Assembly: GCA_027886885.1 (NCBI GenBank)
Contig: JAPCJP010000001.1
Coordinates: forward strand, 62,001-126,000
Length of the DNA stretch: 64,000 nucleotides
Direction: 5' to 3'
Origin: Nitrososphaerota archaeon
GTDB taxonomy: Archaea > Thermoproteota > Nitrososphaeria > Nitrososphaerales > Gagatemarchaeaceae
Within the stretch, counting starts at the first letter, position 1. Each line of letters opens with the position of its first letter. The translations under genes were made by a program, and so were the position numbers. The notes under the pieces are model-generated. The model did not search any database. It saw nothing but the letters and a program-made list of their open reading frames with translations, and was not told the DNA's origin. Below are positions 7,863 to 16,755 of the stretch, one piece after another.

Positions 7863-8199
7863 CTCATCTTCTCCGTGTAGTTCCTCCCATCCGCTGTCCT
7901 GAAACGCCGCCCACGTCTTCCTGAGGGCGCCCCAGATTTATCCTCGCGCGCATCTTCTGTTGTCAATGTGAACATACATGAACAGCACGGTTGCTTACAA
8001 CTGTTTTGGCGACAAACTCGCGTCCCCACGTTGAGCGAACCAGCACGTGTTCTGTGAATATCTGCAAAGAGGACGCCCGTTACCCGTCTTACGGGTCGAA
8101 CCTTGACCCCTCATCGAACGAAGGCAATCCATCTGACATGGTCGGGCAATCAATGCTATACATCTAAGTATCCAGCCAAGAAGCGACCTCCGAAGAATA
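7863..8199. other. 337-bp gene-poor interval before rpsJ
   Basis: No convincing gene is visible. It holds a TATA-like element near 7934-7942, a pair of mutually exclusive potential hairpins (ACCCG/CGGGT at 8082-8096 and GGGTC/GACCC at 8093-8109), and the rpsJ TATA-like GCTATACATC at 8155-8164. The short frames crossing it lack recognisable content. Confidence 0.5.
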
Positions 8200-8511
8200 G
8201 TGCCGCAGTACGCCCGGATCAAGCTGACCAGCGCCAACGTTGAGCAACTGGACAGGCTTGCCTGGGAGATCAAAGGGATAGCAGAGAAGGCCGGGGTCAA
8301 GAGCATAGGCCCTCAGCCCCTCCCTACGAAGACACTCAAGATTTCTACGAGGAAAGCCCCCACGGGCGAGGGTACCCATACGTTCGACCACTGGCAGCTC
8401 AGGATTCACAGGAGGCTTATCCACGTCGAGCCGAACGAGAGGGCGATGAGGCAGATAACGCGGCTAACGATTCCCGAGGATGTCAGGATAGAGCTCACCC
8501 TCGTAAGCTAG
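8200..8511 (+). CDS. rpsJ: 30S ribosomal protein S10 (uS10)
   Basis: The 103-residue protein matches archaeal/eukaryotic uS10 throughout: an N-terminal KLTSANVEQL strand-helix, then GPQPLPTKTLKISTRKAP and the THTFDHWQLRIHRRLI loop, ending with IPEDVRIELTLV. It is a structural protein of the small subunit head. The start is GTG 8200, with a TATA-like box about 40 nt upstream. In many archaea rpsJ follows the EF-1-alpha gene; here it stands alone, converging with a RAM-domain gene only 9 bp away. Confidence 0.97.
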   Translation: MPQYARIKLTSANVEQLDRLAWEIKGIAEKAGVKSIGPQPLPTKTLKISTRKAPTGEGTHTFDHWQLRIHRRLIHVEPNERAMRQITRLTIPEDVRIELTLVS

Positions 8512-8520
8512 GGCGCCCTT

Positions 8521-8751
8521 TTATGACACCGTGGTGAGCGTGAGCGTGGACCTTACATGCTTGAGCGTGCGAATTCTGGAGAATATAATCTCCTTGAGCT
8601 TCTGTTGCGACTCGGCTTCGACCTCGACCACCAGGTCGTAGACACCATAGACCTCATAGACTCCTATTATGCCTTCAATCGTCATCAACTCTGACTCTAC
8701 CTCGGCCTCTGAGCCAAGGTTGGTGTTTACCAGGACGAATGCCTTGCTCAT
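8521..8751 (-). CDS. Standalone Lrp/AsnC ligand-binding (RAM) domain protein
   Basis: The 76-residue protein is a complete alpha/beta RAM domain without the helix-turn-helix of Lrp regulators: VLVNTNLGSEAEVESEL, then a GIIGVYEVYGVYDLVVEVE core with the conserved Gly-x-Tyr-Asp, then RIRTLKHVRSTLTL. Such proteins bind amino acids and may co-assemble with full-length Lrp proteins. It sits between rpsJ (convergent) and the trp operon (divergent). A TATA-like GTATTTAC on the minus strand (about 8780-8788) lies about 33 nt upstream. A role in sensing amino acids for the neighbouring trp operon is an inference only. Confidence 0.85.
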   Translation of the reverse strand: MSKAFVLVNTNLGSEAEVESELMTIEGIIGVYEVYGVYDLVVEVEAESQQKLKEIIFSRIRTLKHVRSTLTLTTVS

Positions 8752-8828
8752 AGATTAGATTCTGTGCTCAGACGGCGTAAATACTTTCGTCCGAGTTGAC
8801 CGCCGCGGCGAAAGCGTCCATCAAACTG

Positions 8829-8919
8829 AAATTGCCAATGCTCTTCACGTAAGCAGAGTCCAACGTTCGTCGAACACCGAAATGTCGTCTCGACCGTCGG
8901 CCGAGGCGCAATGAACCCT
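8829..8919. repeat. 91-bp intergenic repeat, copy B
   Basis: This copy is identical base for base to 4889-4979. It lies in the divergent interval between the RAM-domain gene and trpE, about 80 nt upstream of the trpE TATA box. The identity between two non-coding copies 3.9 kb apart indicates recent duplication, gene conversion or strong constraint. Confidence 0.95.
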
Positions 8920-8998
8920 TATGCCAGGGTCACTATCTCAAGTGCGACCCCGCCCGGAATGTACGCAAGTGGCGTGAAATGCGCATCTCCGTGCAGCC

Positions 8999-9006
8999 TT
9001 AAATAC
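8999..9006 (+). promoter_or_regulatory. TATA box of the trp operon
   Basis: TTAAATAC is centred about 39 nt upstream of the trpE GTG start, leaving a leader of roughly 12 nt. I see no attenuator-type leader peptide and no TGTACA pair of the methanogen TrpY type, so regulation is not obvious. Confidence 0.6.
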
Positions 9007-9041
9007 TCCCGCTCAGCGGCCGTATTCGGCGAAATAGATGG

Positions 9042-10442
9042 GTGACTACCTTTGGCACGACAGCCACAACACCTCTCTCTACGCTGAAAACTGAGAAGCT
9101 CGAGACCCGCGACTCACCGCAGCAACTTTTCTCCAAAGTTCAAGAAGAGTACCAAGAGGCGTTCCTGCTCGAGTCGGCAAAGGGCGCCACGCGGCTCGCA
9201 GAGTACTCTTTCATCGGTTTCGAGCCGAGCGCCGTTCTTCGCGTCAAGAATGGGCAGCTTGAGGTGGAGGACAGGCTCACCGGAGGGCGAGAGAGGCGAA
9301 AGACTTCGGACCCTCTGGAGGCCATTCGAGCCAGCCTCGGACCGCTCACCAAACGAGAGGGTCCCCATCGATTCATCGGTGGCGCGGTCGGGTACATTTC
9401 TTACGATTCGGTTCGATACTGGGAAAGGATTCCGGCGATAGCGAAGGATGACCTATCTGTCCCCGACATGGAGTTCGGGATCTACACCGACGGGGTCACC
9501 TTCGACCATTCCCAGGGACGGATAACCTATCATTCCCTGGGAGAGGACAGGTCGCAAGTGGTACGTCGACTGTTGAGAGGAAAGCGAGAGACTGGCTCTC
9601 TTCAACACGGGCCCCGGAGGCCGAACATTCCCAAGGAGAAGTACGAAAGAATGGTCGAGAAGGCGAAGGAGTACATCACCGCGGGCGACATCTTCCAAGT
9701 GGTTCCGTCGAAGCGCAACGATTTCGAGGTAGCGGGCGACCTTACTCGATTCTATGCCGAACTCAGCAGGATAAACCCCTCGCCCTACATGTATTTCTTG
9801 AAATTCGGCAAGAGGCGCATTGTGGGCTCCAGTCCCGAGATGCTGTTGAGGGTCGAAAACAGGCGGGCGGAGACGTTCCCCATAGCCGGCACCGCTCCTC
9901 GGGTGGCAAACAAGAAGGAAAACGACAAGATCACCAAGGAGCTGCTCGCCGACCCGAAGGAGCGCGCCGAGCACGTGATGCTCGTGGACCTTGGGAGGAA
10001 CGACATCGGGAAGGTCGCAAAATACGGCAGTGTCAAGGTCCCCGAGCTATTGACGATCCAGCAGTACAGTCACGTCCAGCACATCGTATCAAGGGTGGTG
10101 GGGGACCTGAGGGACGAGTTCGATTCCTTCGACGCAATGCGAGCCGTCTTCCCAGCCGGCACCCTCTCGGGCGCACCAAAACCTAGGGCGATGGAAATAG
10201 TCGAGGAGCTCGAACCGACGAGGAGAGGCCCCTACGGCGGTGCCCTGGGATACTTCTCGTTCAACGGCAACGCCGATTTCGCCATAACCATCCGCACGTT
10301 GGTCGCCGATGGCAACAGGTGCAGCATACAGGCGGGAGGAGGGGTCGTGGCTGATTCGATTCCGGAGAAGGAATGGGAGGAGACCGAGAACAAGGCAGCC
10401 GGCCTCTTCCGCGCCGTCGAGGCGGCAGGTGGCAAGAAATGA
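9042..10442 (+). CDS. trpE: Anthranilate synthase component I
   Basis: The 466-residue TrpE converts chorismate and ammonia or glutamine (via TrpG) to anthranilate. The N-terminal domain has the LLES motif (residues 42-45) that forms part of the tryptophan feedback site. The catalytic domain contains SPEMLLRV, FPIAGTAPR, GTLSGAPKPRAM and the terminal GPYGGALGYFSF/ITIRT blocks. The start is GTG 9042; the nearby ATG at 9038 is out of frame. The stop overlaps the trpG start in ATGA. It is the first gene of trpEGDCFBA. Confidence 0.97.
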   Translation: MTTFGTTATTPLSTLKTEKLETRDSPQQLFSKVQEEYQEAFLLESAKGATRLAEYSFIGFEPSAVLRVKNGQLEVEDRLTGGRERRKTSDPLEAIRASLGPLTKREGPHRFIGGAVGYISYDSVRYWERIPAIAKDDLSVPDMEFGIYTDGVTFDHSQGRITYHSLGEDRSQVVRRLLRGKRETGSLQHGPRRPNIPKEKYERMVEKAKEYITAGDIFQVVPSKRNDFEVAGDLTRFYAELSRINPSPYMYFLKFGKRRIVGSSPEMLLRVENRRAETFPIAGTAPRVANKKENDKITKELLADPKERAEHVMLVDLGRNDIGKVAKYGSVKVPELLTIQQYSHVQHIVSRVVGDLRDEFDSFDAMRAVFPAGTLSGAPKPRAMEIVEELEPTRRGPYGGALGYFSFNGNADFAITIRTLVADGNRCSIQAGGGVVADSIPEKEWEETENKAAGLFRAVEAAGGKK

Positions 10443-11029
10443 AGGTCCTGATCATAGACAACTACGACTCGTTCGTCTACAACCTGGCCCAATATGTGGG
10501 CCAGCTAGGGGCATCCCCACATGTCTTCAGGAACGACGCCATCACCCCGAGGAGGGCCGCAGCCCTGAAGCCAGACCGCATCATCATCTCGCCCGGGCCG
10601 GGAAACCCCGAGGACGAGCACTATTTTGGGGTCTGCAGCTCAATCCTGAAGACGATGAGCAAGGAGACACCCACCCTGGGTGTCTGCCTGGGGCATCAAG
10701 GGATAGGCGCAGTATTCGGAGGGAGAGTCGTCCCGGCATCCCGGCTCATGCACGGGAAGACGAGCAGGATGGTGCACGACGGGCATGGTGTGCTGCGCGA
10801 CGTCCAGAATCCGTTCGAGGCGACCAGGTACCATTCGCTGGTCATAGACAAGAACCGAATCCCCGAAGCCCTCAAGGTGACGGCGCTGTCCATGGACGAC
10901 GCGGAGATAATGGGCGTGCGGCACAAGGACTACCCCATCGAGGGCGTCCAGTTCCATCCCGAGTCCATAATGACCCATGAAGGGATGAAGATAATCCGGA
11001 ACTTCCTCAAGGACGGCGTCAAGCAATGA
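10439..11029 (+). CDS. trpG: Anthranilate synthase glutamine amidotransferase component
   Basis: This 196-residue class I amidotransferase starts at ATG 10439, overlapping trpE by 4 nt. It supplies ammonia to TrpE. The nucleophile is Cys83 in GVCLGHQGIG, the oxyanion motif is SPGPGNP (51-57), and the His/Glu of the triad are in FHPES (His173, Glu175). The motif IIDNYDSFVYNL at the N-terminus is typical of TrpG/PabA. A longer upstream reading would only extend into trpE. Its TGA overlaps the trpD ATG. Confidence 0.97.
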   Translation: MKVLIIDNYDSFVYNLAQYVGQLGASPHVFRNDAITPRRAAALKPDRIIISPGPGNPEDEHYFGVCSSILKTMSKETPTLGVCLGHQGIGAVFGGRVVPASRLMHGKTSRMVHDGHGVLRDVQNPFEATRYHSLVIDKNRIPEALKVTALSMDDAEIMGVRHKDYPIEGVQFHPESIMTHEGMKIIRNFLKDGVKQ

Positions 11030-12093
11030 TCCAACAGGCAATCGCACGCCTCCTCGACGGTCACGCCCTCTCGCCAGTCGAGATAACGGAATCACTGGAT
11101 GAAATCGTCCAGGGGGAGGCCACCCCTGCTCAGGTCGGGGGGTTCCTCGTGGCCCTCCGCGGAAAGGGAGAGACCGTGGACGAGATCGTAGCCTTCGCAT
11201 CCGCGTTCAGGCGCTACAGCCTCAGAATAGAACCGGCAGTCTCTGGCAGGTTGGTCGACACCTGCGGCACGGGCGGGGACAGCACCAAGACCTTCAATGT
11301 CAGCACCATCTCAGCGCTGGTCGCTGCCGGCGCGGGGGTCTCCATCGCGAAGCACGGGAACAGGTCGATGACGAGCAAGTGCGGCAGCGCCGACCTCCTC
11401 GAGAGCCTTGGTTTCAACCTAGGGATGGAGCCTGGCAGGGTGAAGGATTCCATCGAGCAGGTCGGAATAGGGTTCATGTTCGCTCCGGCGTTTCACCCCG
11501 CCATGAGGCGGGTGGGCCCCGTAAGAAAGGAGCTCGGCGTCAGGACGGTCTTCAACATCATGGGCCCGCTCATCAACCCGGCCGGAGCCAACGCGCAACT
11601 TCTGGGGGTGTACTCGGAGTCCTTGAATGAGAAGATGGCCCAGGCCCTGAACAAGCTCGGCTGTCAAGAGGCGATGGTGATCCATGGGTTAGAAGGCATG
11701 GACGAGATATCGGTCTCCGGAAGGACTAGGATTTCCTGGTTGAAGAATGGAGAGGTCACCACACGAGACTATGTTCCGGCCCAGATGGGTATCTCAGCCC
11801 ATCCGGGGGAGAGCGTCGCGGTCTCCTCGGTCGAGGAAAGCCGCCGCATCACCCTTGAGCTCCTGGGCGAAAATTCCAAAGGCGGGACCGACAAGGATGG
11901 GAGACTTGAGATGGTCCTCGTAAACGCCGCCGCCGCCATCATAGTCGCGGGAAAGGCAGGAAGTTTCACGGACGCCCTCCCGCTCGCTCGCGAGTCGGTC
12001 GCGAGCGGCGCCGCCTTCAAGAAGCTCGAAGGTCTCGTGCGTTTCAGCGGAGGAGACCTCGTGAGGTTGGAGACCCATGCGGCAGGGCGATGA
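11026..12093 (+). CDS. trpD: Anthranilate phosphoribosyltransferase
   Basis: The 355-residue enzyme transfers phosphoribose from PRPP to anthranilate. It shows DTCGTGGDSTKTFNVST (PRPP loop, GTGGD at 81-85), KHGNRSMTSKCGSADLLESLG, and the anthranilate-site segment around FAPAFHPAMRRVGPVR. The length is typical. It overlaps trpG by 4 nt and trpC by 17 nt, so expression is coupled. Confidence 0.97.
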   Translation: MIQQAIARLLDGHALSPVEITESLDEIVQGEATPAQVGGFLVALRGKGETVDEIVAFASAFRRYSLRIEPAVSGRLVDTCGTGGDSTKTFNVSTISALVAAGAGVSIAKHGNRSMTSKCGSADLLESLGFNLGMEPGRVKDSIEQVGIGFMFAPAFHPAMRRVGPVRKELGVRTVFNIMGPLINPAGANAQLLGVYSESLNEKMAQALNKLGCQEAMVIHGLEGMDEISVSGRTRISWLKNGEVTTRDYVPAQMGISAHPGESVAVSSVEESRRITLELLGENSKGGTDKDGRLEMVLVNAAAAIIVAGKAGSFTDALPLARESVASGAAFKKLEGLVRFSGGDLVRLETHAAGR

Positions 12094-12868
12094 GAGCTTC
12101 GTAGCCGAGCTCGCAGCATCCGCGAGGAAGACCATTGGGGAAGGATACTACAATCTCGAGGACGCGAAACTGCCCCACAGGAGCATGGTAGAAGCCATCG
12201 CGCACACCGGCAGGACCCCCGTCATCGCCGAGGTGAAGTTTCGCTCCCCAGCCGAAGGGTCGCTCAGGTCCCACTCGGAGGTGGCGAAGATAGCGGAGGC
12301 CTATCAACGTGGAGGGGTGGCCGGGATATCGGTGCTAGCAGAGCCCAAACACTTCGAGGGGAGGCTCGAGTACGTCACAGAGGTGAAGCGGTCTGTAACG
12401 ATTCCCGTGCTGATGAAGGACATCGTGATCGACCCAATCCAGATAAGCGCGGCTGCCCTCGCGGGGGCTGACGTCATTCTCCTCATGGCCAGCATCTTCG
12501 CAGCCCGACTCTCAAAGAATTCCCTCGGGCAGATGGTCGACCTTGCCCACGAAAAGGGCTTGGAGGTCCTTCTGGAGGCACACACCGAAGAGGAGTATAT
12601 CGGCGCGTTGCAGAGCGGAGCGGATTTGGTAGGCATCAATAATCGGAACCTCCACACGCTGGAGGTCTCGCTCGACACTTCGCGGCGCTTGCTTCGCAAG
12701 AACATCGACAAGAATTCGAAACCGGTAGTCTGCGAGAGCGGGATCTCTAAGAGGAGCGAGATACTCGAACTCAGCTCGCTCGGCGCCGACGGCTTCCTCG
12801 TCGGCTCGGCGATAATGAAGGCCAAGGACCTCGAGCAGGCCGTCAGGAACCTCACGGGGGTCCAGTGA
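12077..12868 (+). CDS. trpC: Indole-3-glycerol phosphate synthase
   Basis: This 263-residue TIM-barrel enzyme closes the indole ring from CdRP. Key residues visible are Glu52 and Lys54 in AEVKFRSPAEG, Lys in LMKDIVIDPIQI, Glu in LLEAHTEEE and Asn in GINNRNL, followed by CESGI and GFLVGSAIM phosphate-binding blocks. It starts at ATG 12077 within the end of trpD and abuts trpF directly. It is monofunctional, not fused to trpF. Confidence 0.96.
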   Translation: MRQGDESFVAELAASARKTIGEGYYNLEDAKLPHRSMVEAIAHTGRTPVIAEVKFRSPAEGSLRSHSEVAKIAEAYQRGGVAGISVLAEPKHFEGRLEYVTEVKRSVTIPVLMKDIVIDPIQISAAALAGADVILLMASIFAARLSKNSLGQMVDLAHEKGLEVLLEAHTEEEYIGALQSGADLVGINNRNLHTLEVSLDTSRRLLRKNIDKNSKPVVCESGISKRSEILELSSLGADGFLVGSAIMKAKDLEQAVRNLTGVQ

Positions 12869-13510
12869 ATGGTCGCGGTGAAGATATGCGGGCTCACAAG
12901 AGAAGTTGATGTCGCCGCGGCCGTATCTTCCGGGGCCGACGCGGTCGGATTCATAGTGGGGTTCCCTTCCTCCCCGCGCAATCTCTCCCTCCTCAGGGCT
13001 GGAGAACTTATCCGTGGCGTCCCCTCCTCGGTGGACTCCGTGTTGGTCACCACGACGGACTTGCTCAACAGAGAGGCAGAAGCGGTCAGGCGCGTCGGCC
13101 CCAGTGCGATCCAGCTCTACGGCTCGCCCGCCGAGCCGCTGAGTCTTCGGAAGGAATTCGGAGTCAAGCTGATAAGAGCATACCTGATGAAATCTCCCAC
13201 TCCAGAGAGCGCGAGGAAGGAGGCCGCGGGCTTCGATGCGCTCCTGACCGACACATACGTGGCAGGAAGCGCCGGAGGCACCGGCAGGACCTCCGACTGG
13301 AGCATATGCGAAGAAGTAAGGTCTGCCATCGAACCTGTCCCCATGTTCCTCTCGGGCGGTCTCAACCCTCGGAACATCGCCTTGGCCATCGACCAGGTAC
13401 GACCATTCGCCGTCGACGCCTCCTCTGGCGTAGAGAGTTCCCCGGGGGTGAAGGACGCTTCCAAGATTGCGGAGTTCGTACGAATCGCAAAGGGCAGGAA
13501 CTCGAGATGA
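12869..13510 (+). CDS. trpF: Phosphoribosylanthranilate isomerase
   Basis: The 213-residue TIM-barrel enzyme performs the Amadori rearrangement of PRA to CdRP. The general base Cys7 sits in [11 protein letters not shown], the general acid Asp is in LLTDTY (about residue 130), and phosphate-binding blocks GGTGRTSDW and [10 protein letters not shown] follow, ending in VDASSGVE. It starts immediately after the trpC stop, and its TGA overlaps trpB in ATGA. Confidence 0.96.
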   Translation: MVAVKICGLTREVDVAAAVSSGADAVGFIVGFPSSPRNLSLLRAGELIRGVPSSVDSVLVTTTDLLNREAEAVRRVGPSAIQLYGSPAEPLSLRKEFGVKLIRAYLMKSPTPESARKEAAGFDALLTDTYVAGSAGGTGRTSDWSICEEVRSAIEPVPMFLSGGLNPRNIALAIDQVRPFAVDASSGVESSPGVKDASKIAEFVRIAKGRNSR

Positions 13511-14700
13511 AATCGAAGGATCATTACCCGAAGGGCGGGAGGTTCGGGAAGTACGGCGGCCAGTTCGTGCCCGAGACCTTGATGCCGGCCATCAACGAAC
13601 TCGAGCGAGCCTACCTCTCTCTGAAGGATGACCCGTCGTTCCGCTCTGAGCTCGCAAACCTGCTGATCCACTACGCTGGAAGGCCGACCCCGCTCTACCT
13701 GGCGAAGAACCTCACGGCCCATGCAGGAGGCGCGAAGATCTACCTGAAGCGGGAGGACCTGCTTCACGGAGGAGCCCACAAGATAAACAACACACTCGGC
13801 CAGGCGCTTCTCGCAAAGAGGATGGGCAAAACGAGGATCATCGCAGAGACCGGAGCCGGCCAGCACGGTGTCGCCACGGCGATGGCCTGCGCCGTCCTAG
13901 GACTGAAGGGAGAGGTCTACATGGGTTCCGAGGACATCGAACGGCAGAAGCTGAACGTCTTCCGCATGCGGCTACTCGGGACGCAGGTTCACAGCGTTGA
14001 GAGCGGTTCGAAGACTCTCAAGGACGCCATCAACGAGGCTTTCAGGGACTGGGTCACCAACCTGGAGAACACCTACTACATAATCGGCTCCGTGGTAGGC
14101 CCGCACCCCTATCCCGTGATAGTCAGAGATTTCCAGAGCGTCATCGGACGGGAGACCAGACAGCAAATGGTCGAGACCGAGGGTCGCCTTCCCGATGCGG
14201 TGGTGGCGTGCGTGGGGGGCGGGAGCAATTCCATGGGGAGTTTCCACGCGTTCACCGACGACAAATCGGTGAAGCTCTTCGGGGTCGAGGCGGGGGGCCT
14301 GGGCAAGGGCCGGAACGCCGCTCCATTGGTCGAAGGAAGGGAGGGCGTGCTCCATGGCATGATGACCTATCTGCTCCAGGACAAGGACGGGCAGATCAGG
14401 AGCACAGAAAGCATCTCAGCGGGCCTTGACTATCCTGGCGTGGGACCGGAGCACTCCCATCTAAAGGACACGGGGAGAGCGACCTACGTTCCCATCACCG
14501 ATGACGAAGCTGTCCAGGGCTTCAATCTTCTCTGCAGAACCGAGGGGATAATTCCCGCGCTCGAATCGGCTCACGCCATTGCATACGCGGTGAAACTGGC
14601 GAAGAGGTTGGGCAAGGGCAAGAACATGGCCGTCACCCTCTCTGGTCGGGGAGACAAGGATGTGCAGACGATCGCCAAGCGGGAGGGAATAGTGCTTTGA
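13507..14700 (+). CDS. trpB: Tryptophan synthase beta subunit
   Basis: The enzyme has 397 residues from ATG 13507. It condenses indole and serine using PLP bound to Lys92 in [10 protein letters not shown]. Other blocks are [35 protein letters not shown] (PLP phosphate) and GPEHSHLKD. It is the TrpB1 type that pairs with TrpA. The frame is open upstream inside trpF, but the conserved N-terminus and the ATGA overlap fix the start at 13507. Confidence 0.97.
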   Translation: MKSKDHYPKGGRFGKYGGQFVPETLMPAINELERAYLSLKDDPSFRSELANLLIHYAGRPTPLYLAKNLTAHAGGAKIYLKREDLLHGGAHKINNTLGQALLAKRMGKTRIIAETGAGQHGVATAMACAVLGLKGEVYMGSEDIERQKLNVFRMRLLGTQVHSVESGSKTLKDAINEAFRDWVTNLENTYYIIGSVVGPHPYPVIVRDFQSVIGRETRQQMVETEGRLPDAVVACVGGGSNSMGSFHAFTDDKSVKLFGVEAGGLGKGRNAAPLVEGREGVLHGMMTYLLQDKDGQIRSTESISAGLDYPGVGPEHSHLKDTGRATYVPITDDEAVQGFNLLCRTEGIIPALESAHAIAYAVKLAKRLGKGKNMAVTLSGRGDKDVQTIAKREGIVL

Positions 14701-15503
14701 GCAGGATTCGAGACGCCTTCTCAAAGTCGAGGGGAGAAGGGACCCTTGTCGCCTACATAATGGGCGGCGACCCCAATCCCGAACTCTCGCTCCGGGTCGC
14801 GGAGGCTGTGATCGAAGGCGGTGCAGACATCGTCGAGCTGGGCGTCCCGTTCTCTGACCCGATGGCTGATGGCAAGTCGATACAGGAGGCCGCCGTAAGA
14901 TCGCTCGCCTCCGGGACCCGTCCGAGGGACGTGTTCCAGATGACGAAGGAGCTGAAGAAGAGGCACGACGTGCCAATCGCTCTCATGACGTACTATAACA
15001 TCCTCTACTCTCCGGGACTCGAGAAGTTCCTTAACGAGGCCAGACTCGCGGGAGTCGACGGGATGATCGTCCCGGACCTCCCGCTCGATGAGAACAAGGA
15101 CTATTCACGCATCGCCAAGAAGAATGGGGTCGACACAATCTTCCTCGCCGCCCCGACAACCACGCCCGAGCGGATGAAGTCCATCGTAGCGAACACCTCT
15201 GGATTTCTCTACCTGGTCTCGCTGTTGGGGGTCACAGGAGCAAGGAGCGACCTCAAGACAAGCACTGTCGATCTCATCAAGTCGGCGAAGAAGTTCACAA
15301 GGGGTAGGGTCCCCCTTGCGGTGGGATTCGGGATATCGACGCCGGAGCAAGTGCGGAGCGTCGTAAAGGCGGGAGCCGACGGGGTCGTAGTGGGAAGCGC
15401 GATCGTGAACAGGGTCGCCAACTACAAAGACCGCCAGCGTGCAATGCTCCAGGATGTCGAAAACTACGTGAGGTCCCTGAAGACAGCCACGAAAACGGCA
15501 TAA
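14697..15503 (+). CDS. trpA: Tryptophan synthase alpha subunit
   Basis: This 268-residue TIM barrel releases indole from indole-3-glycerol phosphate. Catalytic Glu47 and Asp58 are in [14 protein letters not shown]. Substrate-phosphate motifs are VGFGIST and GVVVGSAIV. Translation starts at TTG 14697, overlapping the trpB stop as TTGA. It closes the trp operon. A TATA-like GCATAAAAAC overlaps its stop and probably drives the next gene. Confidence 0.96.
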   Translation: MSRIRDAFSKSRGEGTLVAYIMGGDPNPELSLRVAEAVIEGGADIVELGVPFSDPMADGKSIQEAAVRSLASGTRPRDVFQMTKELKKRHDVPIALMTYYNILYSPGLEKFLNEARLAGVDGMIVPDLPLDENKDYSRIAKKNGVDTIFLAAPTTTPERMKSIVANTSGFLYLVSLLGVTGARSDLKTSTVDLIKSAKKFTRGRVPLAVGFGISTPEQVRSVVKAGADGVVVGSAIVNRVANYKDRQRAMLQDVENYVRSLKTATKTA

Positions 15504-15528
15504 AAACGCGCCCAGGACATCGATCCCC

Positions 15529-16032
15529 TTGAGAATCTATGAAGCAGACAAAGGGCTCGCCATGACCGCTTCCCAGGCGAAGACCTTCCTCGAGGAGAGC
15601 AAATCAAACCTCCTACTTGGCACGGTCGACAAAGACGGGGACCCGAATATCCACGCTGTCTGGTATTATTTCGACGCAAAACAGGCCAGGTTTTACTTCA
15701 TCACTGCCAAGGGCTCCAGGAAGGCGAAAAGTCTTCGGCGGAGAGCCTCGGTCTACTTCAGCGTAGATGACGACGATCGCTCCGAGCTCCGTGGCGTGAG
15801 GGGGAAGGGACGGGCGAGGATAATCACAGACAAGAAGACTGCGATGTCCATGGCTTTGAACGTCCTGCTTCGGTACCTGAAGCCGCGTAACTCTCTAACA
15901 TTGGAATACGCCGAAGAGGTCAGGCGAGGCAACAGCCTCGTCGTCGAGATAACTCCGGCCTACTTTACCACGTGGGATTCGCGTAACCAGACCGCCGAAA
16001 CAATAGCCAAGCAGAAAGCGGCCGCTATCTAG
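15529..16032 (+). CDS. Pyridoxamine 5'-phosphate oxidase-like flavin/F420-binding split-barrel protein
   Basis: This 167-residue protein of the PNPOx-like split beta-barrel superfamily has the typical start of the barrel, LLGTVDKDGDPNIHAVWYYF (about 32-51), then FYFITAKGSRKAKSLRR. These proteins bind FMN or F420; the family contains deazaflavin-dependent reductases, and the exact substrate cannot be told. The start is TTG 15529, about 26 nt from the centre of the TATA-like GCATAAAAAC at 15498-15507, consistent with a leaderless mRNA. ATG 15562 would cut off the first helix. The protein is not obviously linked to tryptophan synthesis. Confidence 0.75.
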   Translation: MRIYEADKGLAMTASQAKTFLEESKSNLLLGTVDKDGDPNIHAVWYYFDAKQARFYFITAKGSRKAKSLRRRASVYFSVDDDDRSELRGVRGKGRARIITDKKTAMSMALNVLLRYLKPRNSLTLEYAEEVRRGNSLVVEITPAYFTTWDSRNQTAETIAKQKAAAI

Positions 16033-16074
16033 GACGATTTTTCGTGCAAATTTAATTACTGGGACGACCTCCTA

Positions 16075-16755
16075 TTGTCACCCTTGGTGCACTTCCCCTC
16101 GTTCTCTCTCGGAGGAAGGGAGAGGTCGATCATGGAAGGGATAGAGTCGCAGATTGCCATCGTGAAAGAGTGCGTCGCCACGTTTCGGGAGCTCGTCTCA
16201 GCGGTATCAGATGCCGACCCCTCGGCCTTCGCCCTCAAGGACAAGATCTTCAATTTGGAGTCGAAGGCGCAGGATATGGCTCGTGGCACCGAGTTGAAGA
16301 TCGCAGAAGGCGCATTCTTCGGAGGCGTACGCGAGGACATCCTGAACCTTGTTGGGGAGATAGACACCATCGCAAGGGCAGCAAAGGACGCGGCGAGGCT
16401 GCTCCTCCTGGGTACAGACGGGGCGGTTGGTCCGGACATCCTCAGGAACGACCACATGGCCAAGTTCCTCAATTACCTCGCCTCTTCACTGGACTCACTG
16501 GAGCAGGCTGTGAAATCCCTCCAGACGAACCGGAAGGCGGTAGTGATCCAAGCACAACAGGTCGACAAGCTGGAGGAGGAGGCCGACACCGAGAAGGCCG
16601 CTCTCCTAGAGGTACTGCTAAAGCCTCCTCACACCCTCGACCCAGTAACCACGATACAACTGCGCGATTTCATCTTCGCGGCGGACAACATCGCTGACTA
16701 CTCGGTGAACGCCAGCGACGTGCTCATAGTCCTGGTCGCCAAGGGCTATGGCTGA
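16075..16755 (+). CDS. DUF47/PhoU-like accessory protein of PiT phosphate transporter
   Basis: The 226-residue all-helical protein matches the DUF47 (PhoU-like) family usually encoded with Pho4/PiT transporters. It has a FSLGGRERSIMEGIESQ N-terminus, long amphipathic helices with acidic DxxE patterns (KLEEEADTEK), and a C-terminal LRDFIFAADNIADY helix. It probably regulates or assembles with the phosphate carrier. The start is uncertain: TTG 16075 follows a TATA-like TTTAATTA (16051-16058), while ATG 16132 has a GGAGG upstream. The longer form better matches the family N-terminus. Its 3' end overlaps the transporter by 8 nt. Confidence 0.85.
   Translation: MSPLVHFPSFSLGGRERSIMEGIESQIAIVKECVATFRELVSAVSDADPSAFALKDKIFNLESKAQDMARGTELKIAEGAFFGGVREDILNLVGEIDTIARAAKDAARLLLLGTDGAVGPDILRNDHMAKFLNYLASSLDSLEQAVKSLQTNRKAVVIQAQQVDKLEEEADTEKAALLEVLLKPPHTLDPVTTIQLRDFIFAADNIADYSVNASDVLIVLVAKGYG

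Noticed and set aside
9001-9060. trp leader peptide or attenuator
   Set aside because: The expected leader is only about 12 nt long and has no Trp-rich short frame or competing hairpins.
13306-13506. Upstream extension of the trpB frame inside trpF
   Set aside because: The trpF reading frame is clearly coding there, and trpB homology begins at ATG 13507 with an ATGA overlap.
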